This document shows positions 11,171 through 21,202 of a stretch of DNA of 64,000 nt, piece after piece. Source of the DNA: Lepidurus packardi. Taxonomy: Eukaryota > Arthropoda > Branchiopoda > Notostraca > Triopsidae. The translations under genes and the position numbers were made by a program. The stretch covers positions 7,254,001 through 7,318,000 of the forward strand of contig JAKZAN010000004.1 of assembly GCA_023053545.1 (NCBI GenBank). The letters run 5' to 3'. Under the pieces are notes generated by a model that saw only the letters and a list, made by a program, of their open reading frames with translations, did not search any database and was not told where the DNA came from. Positions within the stretch are counted from its first letter, which is position 1; every line of letters begins with the position of its first letter.

Positions 11171-12790
11171 ATGCGTCTGGAAGCAGGAGAAGGGTCAGCT
11201 GCGAGTGCAATGGTTTCCCGACCAATGCAAGATTGGGTGAAGGTGGAATCTGGGACCGAAGGGATGTCTGTGTCCGCTTTGCTGCGGGACTTGGAAGAAG
11301 CTTTGGCCCTGGAGTCCAAATATCAGCCGAATCTACAGCTCTCACCTGGGATTGCTTCCGTAAGTAAATCTTGTCCTTTACCTTAAAGTTTATAATTCAG
11401 AGCCCTTTAGTACATGTGAGCTTATGCGATCGTTTTATCTTTTTCTAAAACAGGATAGTGGCGAGATTAGCACTTCGATGCGTGATGGAGCTGCCCATGT
11501 ATTGCGTTGCCTAAAAGTATGGTACGATATGCCGTCGTCAGTCTTTTTGGCCGCTATCAATATCATGGACCGCTTTCTTACGCGTATGAAGGTAAGTCGA
11601 CCTTGTACAAATCCTACTGACGATGTCAAGGTTTTTCATTGAGAATAATTAGTCTCTTTCTCTCTCGAACTAGGCTCGCCCGAAGCATTTGTCCTGTATT
11701 GCCATCAGCGCGTTTCATCTCGCAGCCGTACGTTGGGTAGAACAGCTAGGGGGCGGGGCCCAGGCCAGGGGTGATTTGATGGGCGTGCCTGAGCCCCAAG
11801 ATTTGGTGACGATCTCGCAATGCAAGTGCACTGCTGGTGACGTAACTCGCATGGAAGCTATCGTAGAAGCAAAACTGGGCACTCTTCCGCAAACCACTCC
11901 CACTACGTCTTTCACTTTTCTGCGTCTCTTCCATGCCCTGTGGGTGTCCATGCAAAGCAACACCCTACAGCAACAAGCGACTTCTTCCGAAGATATGGAG
12001 GTGGACAATGCCTCTCTCGTCAACCCGCAAAGCGACTTATCTTTACTAACCATGTCCTACAAAATGGAAACGTTGGCTTGTGATGCCTCCTATAGCAATT
12101 TTCGCCCAGCGGAATTGGCGTTGGCTCTCATGTGGAACGAGCTCCGTTCGCACACTCCAGGAGCCAGTGATACCCATGCATCCTGGGCCAGTTTTATGGC
12201 TCAGCTGCAGTCGCTGTGCAGGGTACAAAATTACCTTACTCAGGATTAAATTTACGAAATTGGGTTTTAACTTTTGCTTTTGGCTTTTATTAGATCGAGC
12301 AAGTCCGATTAATTTCATGTCTGGATTGGGTCGTATCCTTGCTGTCTCATTATGAGCGATATGGTCAGGCTGCTCCTGCTCAACGCCAACGCTTGACCTG
12401 GCGTTTGTCACGTCGCACCTTGAAACAACTGCGTCCCACCGACCGTTTGGTTTGCGTCTTGCCCACAATCCAAGAACACAGAAAACACCCTGCCACTCGT
12501 GCCCGCAGGCAACGTGTACAGGAAGATAATGGGTAAGTTACGGTTTCACTTTTACCCCTATCATCTTCCTAATTTCTTTAGAGCTACACGTTAATTGGTT
12601 TAAAGGTCTTGAGAATCGTGTTCATAATTACGTGTTTTCATGTTGTCTTTCTAGGATGGGAAATGGCTGGCGTCGCTTAGGTGCTCCCAAGTGGGATGTT
12701 TGCCCTCTTGCCCCCGAGGATGTTTGTCTAGATAGTACCGGTACCTTCCGTTTCCTGTTCGGTACTGACGAAGAGCCTCGTCCCGTATAA
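11171..12790 (+). CDS. CCNG-like: Cyclin G family protein
   Basis: Five exons: 11171-11359, 11454-11591, 11674-12222, 12294-12532 and 12655-12790. All phases agree, giving 416 residues. The cyclin box begins at about residue 66. The segments VFLAAINIMDRFLTRMK and RPKHLSCIAISAFHLAA match the LDRFL...KPKHLSCI block of cyclins G1, G2 and I. Downstream, VTISQCKCTAGDVTRMEAIV and LTWRLSRRTLKQL...LPTI follow the same family in order. Cyclin G proteins are atypical cyclins linked to p53 output, PP2A B' subunits and growth control, not to core CDK cycling. Here the first 63 residues carry an LRDLEEALALESKYQP stretch, comparable to the N-terminal region before the box in vertebrate cyclin G. The start is the first ATG after a probable noncoding exon. 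Confidence 0.88.
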
Positions 12791-14484
12791 AAAGCTTCAG
12801 TTTGTCAACTCCGAAATTTCGTGACGGAAAACGCATTACATAATCTGGAGGTTTAACACTCCGAGATGAAAGGGAAAGTCTATTTTTGGACGGAGGTCTA
12901 TGGCGTTGCGAAGTTTCGCAATTTTTTTATTTCCAGTTTTTCTGTCTCAAATTCTTCACGTAAACACGCATCAACAAACAAACCCAAAAAAAGCTACAAA
13001 ACTAATTTACCCCAAAAAACATAACGAATTACTAGATGGCAAGTGCTCCCATGTAAAAAAAAAATTTTAGTCTTTAGAATAATTATTATTATAAATCTCA
13101 CGTTTATCCAGATGTATATTTTAACTAGAAAGCAAACTTCTTTTTTTTTGGAAAGTGCTAGATTAGAGCTAGAGAAAATCGAGGCTGGTCATTTCGTTTT
13201 TATTTTCAACCGAAAAGACAATGTCATAGTAACATCTCTAGGAAAGGTGGGCATTACTTCCCCTAGTTGATTTGCAAATTAATTCAATATGCACGTGTAC
13301 AGAAGTTTATTTACCTTGTGTCTTTCCAGCCACCGAACCGGTTTTTTCAAGGGCTTTGTACAGTTGCAAAGAACAGGGTAGCTGACACGTGTCCACCCAT
13401 TCTTTCTTGGAATCTAAAGAAAAGACATTGTTTTTATTATGGCCAAGCTTAATATTAGAGCTTACAGAAAAAAAGAAACCTTTTAAAAATGTCGCAGAAT
13501 TTTTTGTTTTTTCTTTCTTCCTGAAGTATGAAGTTTTCTCAGGTCGATTGAGGAAGAATGAGTTGTTTGGGATAGTTGCCCTTTTCCTTTTTTTTTTCTT
13601 GTAAGCATGGAAAAAGTTAAAACTCTTGTTTTGGTTTTGTGATAAGTGACAGTTGTCCATCTTTATATCGGTCTGAAAGTTTAGTGATTGTCGGAAATGT
13701 CCCTTCCAAGACCCCCCCCCCCCCCCTATTTAGCCCCCTTTCGTGAGCTGCAGGCAAAGGAGTCTTGTTAAAAAAGGACTATGCCATTTGTGTAGTATGG
13801 CTGGAATGTACGAGTTGTTATGATAGGTTCATCCAAAGCACTCACTCTAAAAAAGGAAAGTGGGTTTTCTCAAAAGTCCTTATCACAAAGAACAAAAAAA
13901 GTACAAAAAATCTGTAAAAAAGGGAGCAAAAAAGTGAAAATTTCGTCATTCATGTATTTGCCATTTTATCCCGAGTTTTGTCAAATGTGCAAAAATTTTG
14001 TTCGGTCATACTGTAAATTTACCAAGCACACCAGACAGAAAAATTAATATATATATATTATGGCAAATTCAAATTGTTTTCCATTTATTCCAAGAAATTC
14101 TCATTGTAATTAAAGATTTTTTTTTTATTTCGACTGCTGTCCAAAATTGTCTTGTCATCATTCAAGGTTAGAAAGCTACATTGTGCTTTACAAAATTACC
14201 ATACTAAAATATTACTCTGCCCGTTTTTCGCAGAATCATTCATGTAGTGATCATTTGACTATACAGAAATAATAAATATACTGTGCCTTTATTTTGGCAA
14301 AATTGCAAATGTTAATCATGTCAAACCATTTTTGGAATAAATTATATACTAAGTTATCAAACATACAATTTTAGACTAATTTAGGTAGGCTTTAAATAAA
14401 ATCTGCCGAAGCCCAGTTTAACAAGCTCATTTATGTGCACATTCAACGCTAAATGGGAATACTTTTGTAAAATGAACAGTATTA
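12791..14484. other. AT-rich intergenic region with poly(C)
   Basis: No gene is recognisable in about 1.7 kb. It holds a 15-base C run at 13712-13726 and many A/T homopolymers. Open frames here are low-complexity (Lys/Phe-rich) and lack splice structure. It separates the housekeeping-type genes from the Kazal cluster. Confidence 0.5.
13712..13726 (+). repeat. Poly(C) tract
   Basis: Fifteen consecutive C bases in an AT-rich intergenic region. A similar 14-base run occurs at 49376-49389. Confidence 0.9.
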
Positions 14485-14658
14485 GGTACCGAATAAGCGC
14501 ATTCCAAGAGCCTGACGCCATTCTTACGAAGTTTACATAATCTAAACAGAGGCTCATGTTACCGAGAAATGCCTCTGGGAAGAGTCTTTTTATAGATATA
14601 TTGGCCACGTATTTCAAACGTATGGCTGATGCAGCTCGTATGACCAATATGGAATAGG
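14485..14658 (-). pseudogene. Decayed duplicate of SF3A3 3' exons (copy B)
   Basis: Read on the minus strand from 14658, the sequence begins CCTATTCCATATTGG, as SF3A3 exon 7 does. It then keeps recognisable blocks of the zinc-finger exon and of exon 8 (GAATGGCG...GGAATGCG), separated by a remnant intron. Both zinc-finger cysteine codons are replaced (TGC to TTT and TGT to CGT), in-frame stops are present and bases are missing, so it cannot encode a functional domain. The working exons are at 19691-20163. It marks an old segmental duplication at the left edge of the Kazal cluster. Confidence 0.75.
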
Positions 14659-14855
14659 ACAAGGGAAGATACAGTCTTCTTCCCAAAGGAATTGTCTGAA
14701 GCATTACATGCGAAAATTCTTGAGTTCAAGGGCAAACGAGCTTAGACACTATCTGGAAATTTCTATTTCTTTAACGTGACCCTATGCAAAAACATGACCT
14801 TACTCGAAGAAGTTTCTTTTATTCTTGTCCTGACTTCTTAGCGATACAGTCCAGT

Positions 14856-15183
14856 ATGTCTTCCTCTAACAATCACACGTATATCATCATTTTCTATTTG
14901 TTATTCATGTTTTCATTAGTGAATGCAGGAGTAGGGCGTACTTGCGACAATTGTTGGTGCCCAACACAAGTGAACCCCGTTTGTGGCTTTAATGGTCAAA
15001 AGCACACAACCTACGACAACTCCTGCAACCTCGCATGCGCTATGTTATGCAACCGCGGTAACTTTTAATTTAATTTAATTTTTACTTACTTTGCTAACTT
15101 GTGCTATTCTAGAAGTTCGATTAGCGCATCGTGGAATGTGTACTGATGAAGAGGAGCCTATCAAGATCAAGAAGTCAGACTAG
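14856..15183 (+). CDS. Secreted Kazal-type protease inhibitor (Kazal gene 1)
   Basis: Two exons, 14856-15057 and 15113-15183, give about 90 residues. The N-terminus (MSSSNNHTYIIIFYLLFMFS) is a signal peptide, with likely cleavage near Ala. The mature part has the Kazal pattern CDNCWCPTQVNPVCG, a TYDN.C core, LCNR at the splice junction and HRGMC. The intron falls between the fifth core block and the last Cys, as in the other single-domain members. The reactive-site region is CWC-P-T-Q, predicting Thr at P1. It differs from siblings by FNGQ in place of SDGK, two extra residues before TY and a Lys/Glu-rich tail. An upstream in-frame ATG at 14784 would spoil the signal peptide, so I prefer 14856. 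Confidence 0.8.
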
Positions 15184-15586
15184 TAACCGGATTCCTGATG
15201 AACAAATAATTCCTGATTCCTGATAACGACAAATTGAAAAGAAAGTCGGCAGTGAAAACTGTGTCAAATGGTTTAAACATGTGGAAGCTGGAAGAGGTCA
15301 AATACAAGATGGAGCTACTACTATAGGCACTGTATGGAAGATAAAAACAGCGAAACTTGAACCTTTGAGTTGACCTTTCGAGCTGATTCGTAAGTCAGAA
15401 AGAAACCTCAGCTTAACATGATTTCTCACTTACAAAAACACATTCATGCATGTGACTAATTTCATGACTAAGCAAAATACATTCATATAAGCAAAAGTAC
15501 ATTCGGCTTGTTAGCTTCTTTGTGAATGCAGCCGTGGGTAGTACAACAACAATTACGCGTCATTAAAAAGGCAGTATAAAGCAGCT

Positions 15587-15883
15587 ATGAAGTTATTTAC
15601 GGCCTATTACTTTGTACTTGCGTTTCTGTTGATTTCATTGGAAAGCAGGCAAGTGTTGGCAATTGGCGACCAGATTTGTGGGAGCTGCTTCTGTACCGAG
15701 CAATACGACCCTGTGTGCGGATCTGACGGCAAAACTTATGGGAATTCGTGTCAACTAGCATGCCAGAAGCTTTGCGATCCTTGTAATGCTATTTATACGA
15801 TATATTTTATAGGAACATATACTAATCTTTTCGATATTGTAGGCTTATGTGCTAGTCATACAGGCGAATGCAGAGATAGTTAA
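15587..15883 (+). CDS. Secreted Kazal-type protease inhibitor (Kazal gene 2)
   Basis: Two exons, 15587-15782 and 15843-15883, encode about 78 residues. The signal peptide is [20 protein letters not shown]. The single Kazal domain shows [20 protein letters not shown], then [13 protein letters not shown] and HTGEC. Predicted P1 is Glu (CFC-T-E-Q), which would suit a Glu-specific or non-trypsin protease, or indicate loss of inhibition. The 60-base intron is a multiple of three and has no stop codon, so the unspliced message also reads through to the same stop (98 residues). A 66-base tandem repeat follows the stop codon. Confidence 0.85.
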   Translation: MKLFTAYYFVLAFLLISLESRQVLAIGDQICGSCFCTEQYDPVCGSDGKTYGNSCQLACQKLCDPCNAIYTIYFIGTYTNLFDIVGLCASHTGECRDS

Positions 15884-15898
15884 AAGGCTCCTGTTAGT

Positions 15899-16011
15899 GG
15901 TCCTGACAGGAGCGTTTTTATATTGATGAAAAATTTGAATGTACTGTTCTGAATGTACTTGAATGGTCCTGACAGGAGCGTTTTTATATTGATGAAAAAT
16001 TTGAATGTACT
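15899..16011 (+). repeat. Two copies of a 66-base-period tandem repeat in the 3' flank of Kazal gene 2
   Basis: GGTCCTGACAGGAGCGTTTT and the bases that follow occur at 15899 and again at 15965, almost unchanged for about 47 bases. A further partial GAATGTACT repeat lies on either side. CTCCTGTTAGTGGTCCTGACAGGAG at 15889-15913 is an inverted repeat that could form a stem in the 3' UTR. Confidence 0.85.
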
Positions 16012-16334
16012 GTACTAATTTGAATGTACTAAGTCCTAAAATGACGTTATCGGAAATACAGAATCAAGGAATTTCAATCCACAAGTCTTAACTATTAAAA
16101 TCACGACTCGCAGGAGTAGGAAATAAAGAATTGGCTTGAAGTCGTTTTTAGAACTGACTCGGCCAGGGAAAACAGAAAGCAACCTGATCTCTTACGTGCT
16201 TTACGCCTCACAAAAACAAGTAAATCAGCTAAATGCTGAAAGAGCTCCTTTCGAGTTGCCGAGAAACTAAGAAACTTGATTGTTAGTCCCTAGTTCAACA
16301 CAATAGGCACCCAAAGCTATTACAGTGAACAGTC

Positions 16335-16633
16335 ATGAAATCTGTTACAAACTACGTATTCCTTCTGTATATTTTGATAGTGTTTTTGAAAGCCAGCGGC
16401 GGAATACCTGTTCGAAATCAAATTTGCGGGAGATGCGCTTGTACTCGGGAATATCGGCCTGTATGTGGATCCGATGACAAAACCTACGGCAATCTGTGCC
16501 AACTGAAATGCGCGAAACTTTGCAACCCTTGTATGTTATATAAGGATATTTTCTATTAACAAAACTAAAATTTAAACATCCAGGTCTGTGTCTTGTTCAT
16601 AACAGCGAATGCAGCGATGGCGAAAAGCTGTAA
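16335..16633 (+). CDS. Secreted Kazal-type protease inhibitor (Kazal gene 3)
   Basis: Two exons, 16335-16530 and 16584-16633, encode about 81 residues. The signal peptide is [20 protein letters not shown]. The Kazal domain reads [20 protein letters not shown], then [13 protein letters not shown] and HNSEC. Predicted P1 is Arg (CAC-T-R-E), the classical choice for inhibiting trypsin-like proteases. It is the only basic P1 in the cluster. The exon lengths equal those of Kazal gene 2 up to the splice site. Confidence 0.85.
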
Positions 16634-17382
16634 CAACCCTAACAGGAAGATTTTATTGTGGGAGTCGTCCTTGTACTGGCATCCTAAATGGCGTCTTCGG
16701 AAATATAGAACAATCCGGGATGAATAAACGAATCTCACTTACATCCAAACTTTGTTTAAATTATTTTTTACAGGATTAAAAGAATAAATAAAATAAAGCA
16801 TTTCCTTGGCGGTTATTGGGTTGACTAGCTGATTTCATTATTATTTTACAAACTTGTAGGTGATCAGTTTCTGTAGCTATGACCCTATTATCAAGCAAAC
16901 CGATAAAAAAACAATAACCAGGAAAGAGAATTTGTTAAACTCCTTTGCTGAAGAGTTTAGATGAACAGTACAGAAGATGTCGGGACCGGGTAATTCAAGT
17001 TTCAAGTAATGCAAGTGGATAAAGCGTAACTCATCCAGTTCGCAAAAGTTGAGGCTCACATGTTTATGTTGAATAAAACAGGTTTATGTGTTATAAAACT
17101 AAGAGGTTGTGGACGCTTCTGTTCAAATCATATATACTGAGGTGAGTTGGAAAGAAACGAGGAAACTTCCTTGGAACGATTGTCTTCTTCAGCTCATTCA
17201 AAGTCACGTAAATGGGAAGAAGTAACATACACTCGACCTTTGCATGCTTTAAAGGTAAGGCAAATGTTGCAGATCAAAAACAAAGTTTTCCATAAAAACA
17301 ACGAACACACAAATAAAACCCGTGCTTATCACCTAAATTGCCAGTACATTTTGAAACTGACAACAAAGCGAACACTGCAGCC
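16634..17382. other. Intergenic region, nothing recognised
   Basis: About 750 bases with no exon I can support. The last 200 bases carry a 5' leader related to the Kazal 4 and Kazal 7 relics (CATTTTGAAACTGACAACAA, then GCAGCC before the ATG). Confidence 0.45.
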
Positions 17383-17690
17383 ATGACGTAAGCTACAAGT
17401 TGTGTATTCGTTTTGAATATTCTGGTAGCATGCTTGATTGCTAGCCAAGGAGCATCAGTAGGGGATCCGACTTGTGGAATAAGCTACGCTTGTCTCGTCA
17501 ATTACGATCCCGTATGCGGATTCGGTGGCACAACGTACAGCAATGAATGTTATATGAGAAGGCAGCAATGCGAAGATTTGAGTACTATTAAATGTCGTTA
17601 TACCTGTTAAGTATCGTACCATACTAACTTTTTAATTTAGTTTCAGGTTTGGAGGATGGCACGAAACTTAACTGTTGTAATCAAACTTAA
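17383..17690 (+). pseudogene. Kazal copy 4 with a stop at codon 3
   Basis: Exon 1 at 17383-17581 aligns with exon 1 of the intact two-domain gene at 22636, but it begins ATG ACG TAA where that gene has ATG AAG TTA. The rest of the exon is open: signal-peptide-like residues, then CLVNYDPVCGFGGTTYSNEC. Exon 2 (17647-17690) is short and its last Cys is displaced. The bases around the stop, ATGAC/GTAAGC, resemble a 5' splice site. Splicing to the AG at 17443-17444 would skip the signal peptide and restore the frame (57-base intron). The relic at 24100 has the same lesion. Pseudogene is the simpler reading. Confidence 0.7.
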
Positions 17691-17776
17691 CAGTACCCGA
17701 ATCTTCACATTGCTGCCATCGCAAATTACATTTGTTGCTGTAATTCACGCACTTAGTTTATTTTTTAGATACTTAC

Positions 17777-17890
17777 AGGCATCATCTTCAATGGAGGTCG
17801 GTCACGTTCGCAAAATGGGCAGCATTGGGTATACCCATAAACAACGTATTCCATGAGTCCATGAAGCTTATATAACCAATACGGAATAGG
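17777..17890 (-). pseudogene. Decayed duplicate of SF3A3 exons 7-8 (copy A)
   Basis: On the minus strand from 17890 the first about 30 bases are identical to the start of SF3A3 exon 7 (CCTATTCCGTATTGGTTATA...). They then jump directly into exon 8 at a shared CATGG, deleting the zinc-finger core and the intron. The exon 8 part retains the codons for GIPNAAHFANVT and an exon-end CCTGTAAG donor. Small indels also break the frame. I find no exon 9 copy after it. This copy is closer to the working exons than copy B, so it is a younger duplication. Confidence 0.8.
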
Positions 17891-18070
17891 TTGCAAAGAG
17901 AAAAGAATAATTCAAAACGACAGTTTACATATTCTCTGTAGAATATGACATTTACATATTGTAACGTAAGAGATACCTTTCTACGTTTAAATTCTTCCCT
18001 GCATACAAAAATAATTTAAATTACTCCCTACATCCAAAAACTTCCCAGTTTTAAGTTTTGGTAATTTTAC

Positions 18071-18413
18071 CTCTAGTAGAAACATTCATCGGGGATTTTT
18101 GCTATCTTATTAATGCACCGCAGCTAATTTAGCCTTTTCGGAAAAGAGATCATTTCTTCCGCGATACCCTTGACTTTATTTTCGAGACTTTCTTCTTTGA
18201 CCTCGTAGAAAGAGTTAAGTGAAAGGGGAACACACTCTCATCCCTGCTTGCTTTTAAAATAACTATAAAATAACTGCTTGCTTTTAAGATCCAACTATAT
18301 AAAGCAATGAAAGGAAATACATGTAACAAAAGGCAGAAATGGTAAAAATTACTGTAGAAAAAAGTATTGTGAAAAACACTGAATCTATTTTTAACTTGTC
18401 CTTTATATTTCAT
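18071..18413 (-). pseudogene. Unrecognised repeated minus-strand exon-like segment, copy 1 (decayed)
   Basis: Related segments occur at 20325-20880 and 22317-22500, always in the same place relative to the SF3A3 3' exons or the next Kazal gene. On the minus strand this copy reads ASRDESVFPFHLTLSTRSKK, then a GT..AG intron-like gap, then a block parallel to the LRCxKTTVEIPAEx of the other copies. Here that block is five bases shorter and contains a stop. I do not recognise the protein. It is a relic of whatever gene or exon the other two copies represent. Confidence 0.45.
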
Positions 18414-19085
18414 ATATCGGTTTTCGCTGGTTTTTGTTTACCCTGACGTCCTATAAAGGGACCTTTCAAATGTGTTGCGGCAGTATTCTTTTCAGCAGTA
18501 TCCTTTCAGCAGTGTCCTTTCAGTTGTTCAAACAGCGACTCTCTTTTAATCTTGGACACGTATTTAAAAAAAAAAATACAAACCATTTTAAGTGAACGGA
18601 TAACCCCTCTTATTTGGACTACAGTTAGGACATATTCCCGATCCCCTTTTAACTCTCTCTCTTACAATTACATAATACGTACTTGATTGGAGTACGTAAT
18701 GTCAAAAACGACAAGGACAAGCGTACAAAACATTAGTCCAAAGCGTAGAATAATACTTCCACGTTATAACTAGGACTTTTTTTTTAAATGAGCTAAACCG
18801 ATCACGGGCCGTCCAGCGGATCGGTTAAAAGTAGTGATTTTCATTGGGATAATCATTATAATAGTTCCAAATTGAGGACCAAATTGAGAAATTGATGTTG
18901 CAAAACAAAAACCAAAAGAAGACAATAAAATCTGTTTTTAATTAGCAACATGCTATCAAGTGTCCATACCAATAAGTCACGCGTTCTTGCACGAATGGTG
19001 GTAAAATGTCTTGCCTTCATTGGGTAATTCCCGTTGTCTTAATACCGCTATTAAGTAACTGCTTTTGGAAATGTGAAGATTCGAA
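18280..19085 (+). repeat. Post-Kazal duplicated segment, copy 1
   Basis: This roughly 800-base segment starts at ATATAAAGCAATGAAAGGAA and runs to TTAAGTAACTGCTTTTGGAA. It recurs, with indels, at 21840-22210 and 23275-23885. In those places it follows the last exon of an intact two-domain Kazal gene. Here no Kazal exon precedes it, so the gene has probably been deleted from this unit. It contains no open frame of note. Confidence 0.75.
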
Positions 19086-19690
19086 TCTTTAGGAATGTGA
19101 AGACTCGAGTACTATAACTTAGTACTATTACATTAAGTTTGATTACAACTGATAAGCAGGGCTAAAACGAGCGCGCTCGAAATTTTGCTTGCGATGAGCG
19201 CCGATTGCTCGTTTCATAAATTTGCGAGCACAAACGCTTGCGCAGCATGCCATCTGGTGTCGAACTTCCATACTGTATGCACAAGAATCTATTATTAGCT
19301 CGGTTATTTCGCTTATTGTGTATTACCATTTTCTGGCTAGGTTCACGTTCTTAACCACATCACTGACGTTACCAGCAGATTAAACATCACAGAATTCATA
19401 ACACTTATCAAAGGCAGAATTAATCCGTTTTTTCTAGGTTGTTTTGTTAATTTTTTATCGATCCAGTCCTAGAACAAGAAACAAAATCAAATTCATATCT
19501 TCTAGCTAAGAAAATGCAGATGAATTCGCCTAGAAACACTTTTAGAAAAAGCAACGACGAAAGTCTACTTTTATTGGATTTTCTTACGACATTTACTTGT
19601 ATTCCTCCCTAAAAAAGATAGTAAGACATTTCATGAAGATACGTGACGCATTGTATTTCTTTACGAAAAATGGGATGCTCCTATCAGTTT
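19086..19690. other. 3' flank of SF3A3, nothing recognised
   Basis: About 600 AT-rich bases without exons. On the minus strand this is downstream of the SF3A3 stop codon and should hold its 3' UTR and poly(A) signal, but I could not single out a convincing one. Confidence 0.4.
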
Positions 19691-20163
19691 TCAAAGCAAT
19701 CCTTGTCGTTTCAAATCCTCGAAAGTTTTCTTCGTCACCACGTTGCCCATAGAATCTTCGTACTCCTCTTCATTATCCGGTATGAAACGCTCAGACGACT
19801 TCTGCGATTTCAACTTCTGCCATACTAAAACAATAAAAAAATAATATGAATGAATAATTCACGAAATTAAATATAATAAATTTCGACTTTATTTATTATA
19901 TACTTACAGGCTACAGCATCTTCAATAGAGGTCACATTCGCAAAATGGGCAGTATTGGGTATCCCCAAGCAACGCATTCCATGAGCATGTCGCCATTCCT
20001 ACACGATTGCTTACATTAGATAATAATTACGACAGAAAGGCTAATCTTTTACCGAGAAATGCATCTGGAAAGCTTTAGGTCCTTTGTAGATGTAATTGCC
20101 ACATATCTCGCACGTATAGCTGATATTCAGCCCATGAAGCTTATATAACCAATACGGAATAGG
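19691..20163 (-). CDS. SF3A3: SF3A3 (SF3a60), 3' exons 7-9 with matrin-type zinc finger
   Basis: Minus-strand exons: exon 7 20053-20163, exon 8 19908-19998 and exon 9 19691-19824 with stop TGA. They encode the last 111 residues: [13 protein letters not shown], the zinc-finger core [19 protein letters not shown], then [20 protein letters not shown], and the terminus [17 protein letters not shown]. This follows human SF3A3 almost residue by residue, with two Cys and two His ligands present. Exon 7 starts in phase 0 directly after CAG, matching the phase-0 donor of exon 6 at 28835, and the human protein continues WDGK/PIPYW without a gap. So these exons belong with the block at 28836-30380 across an 8.7 kb intron. 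The zinc finger is required for SF3a assembly and U2 snRNP prespliceosome function. Confidence 0.93.
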
Positions 20164-20324
20164 CTGCAAACAGAAAAGGATAATTCAAAAATTTTAGTTT
20201 ACAAATTCTTTGTAGAATATGACACTTACATATTGCAATATAAGAGATACCATTCTTAGTTTTAAATCTTCCCTGCATTAAAATCTTCCAAACATTTCCC
20301 AGTTTTTATTTTTTGTAATTTCAC

Positions 20325-20880
20325 CTCTGGTAAAAACCCAACCTTCAGCGGGGATTTCCACTGTAGTCTTTACACAGCGCAGCTGTTACGGATAAAAAAA
20401 TAACGTCCTTAACAAGTAGCTAAAAGATGATACTATCAAGTCAACTGGCTTTTCGTTCGTTTCGTGGCTTTTTTGGTTCGTTTTGGATTGACTAACTAGC
20501 GTTAAACATGGAGGTTATATAATCAATGGGTAGTCGTATAGTTAACGTCAGAAGGGATGCTTCTACGAAAGGTCAGGTAAAGGTCAGGGTCAGGTGTCTT
20601 AGTCACATGGCTGTCGTTGACAAGAAGGAATTCGTCATATGTAAATGCCAAGTCTGTGTAGGTCTCGTCAATTAACCGTATAACGGTGTCATGGGTTCAT
20701 GTATACAAGTCGTGCGTCCTTCCGGGGCAGTGCGGAACAGCAGCTAATTAAGTTAGCGTTTTGGGAAGAGAGATCATATGCACACGCCATACCCTTGATT
20801 TTCTTCTTTGACTTAGTAGAAAGAGTTACGTGAAAGGGGAACACACTCTCATCCCTGTTGCTTTTTATTAAAACAAGCGG
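20325..20880 (-). other. Unrecognised repeated minus-strand exon-like segment, copy 2 (interrupted)
   Basis: Minus-strand 20382-20325 is a 58-base block between an AG (ATTAG, after removing an insertion) and a GT (GAG/GTGAAA). It reads LRCVKTTVEIPAEGWVFTRG, and the frame stays open into NWEMFGRF. Upstream, at about 20790-20850, is VFPFHVTLSTKSKKKIK followed by a GTATGG donor. Compared with the copy at 22317, four of six differences fall at third codon positions, which suggests past coding constraint. A 356-base insertion (20385-20740) splits the two blocks. I cannot assign a family. Confidence 0.45.
20385..20740. mobile_element. 356-base insertion with 5-base target duplication, possible MITE
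   Basis: Sister segments at 18118 and 22369 are continuous (CCGCAGCTAATTTAG and CCGCAGTTAATTTAG). Here CAGCT is followed by 356 unrelated bases and then CAGCT again, with the sister sequence resuming. CAGCT at 20380-20384 and 20741-20745 is the apparent target-site duplication. The ends are weakly inverted (GTTACGG against CTGTTCCGC on the reverse strand). There is no open frame, so it would be a non-autonomous element. Confidence 0.55.
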
Positions 20881-21005
20881 AGAAATACTGAGTCAAAACG
20901 GGAAAACAGGTTCCAATAAACAAGAATCCATATAAATAAGCTTCGTAACTTTTAGCCTCAGTCGGCAGTAGCAAGGTTGAACCTACAAAGTCAATACTTT
21001 CAGCC

Positions 21006-21083
21006 CTGAAGTTAGTACGACTTGCACATTCGTGTGACGATTTTAGTCGCATTTTTGACTACTAGCCCAGGGGCATCAATTTC
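21006..21083 (+). pseudogene. Relic of a Kazal signal-peptide exon
   Basis: The bases GAAGTTAGTACGACTTG...CTAGCCCAGGGGCATCAATT align with the first 75 bases of the Kazal gene at 22636. The ATG is CTG and one base pair of indels breaks the frame. The Kazal domain itself is missing: the match ends after the signal-peptide region and the next promoter begins. A matching leader with TCAGTCGGCAGTAGCA precedes it at about 20960. The intact gene at 21203 follows immediately. Confidence 0.7.
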
Positions 21084-21135
21084 GTTTACGTCCAGTAAAC
21101 ACGGAAATCAAACCGGTTTCAATAAACCAAACACG

Positions 21136-21166
21136 TATAAAGTCCTGTAGATTTTACCTTCAGTGG
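21136..21166 (+). promoter_or_regulatory. TATA box and initiator of Kazal gene 5
   Basis: TATAAAG at 21136 is followed 26 bases later by CTTCAGTGG, an arthropod-style TCAGT initiator. The ATG lies at 21203. The same spacing occurs before the Kazal genes at 22636 and 25984. Confidence 0.6.
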
Positions 21167-21202
21167 GCAGTATCACTCTGAACCTAACACAGCTAACCAG
21201 TC

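Noticed and set aside
15575..15581. TATAAAG just before Kazal gene 2 as a TATA box
   Set aside because: It is only 12 bases before the ATG, so a start site 25 to 30 bases downstream would fall inside the coding region.
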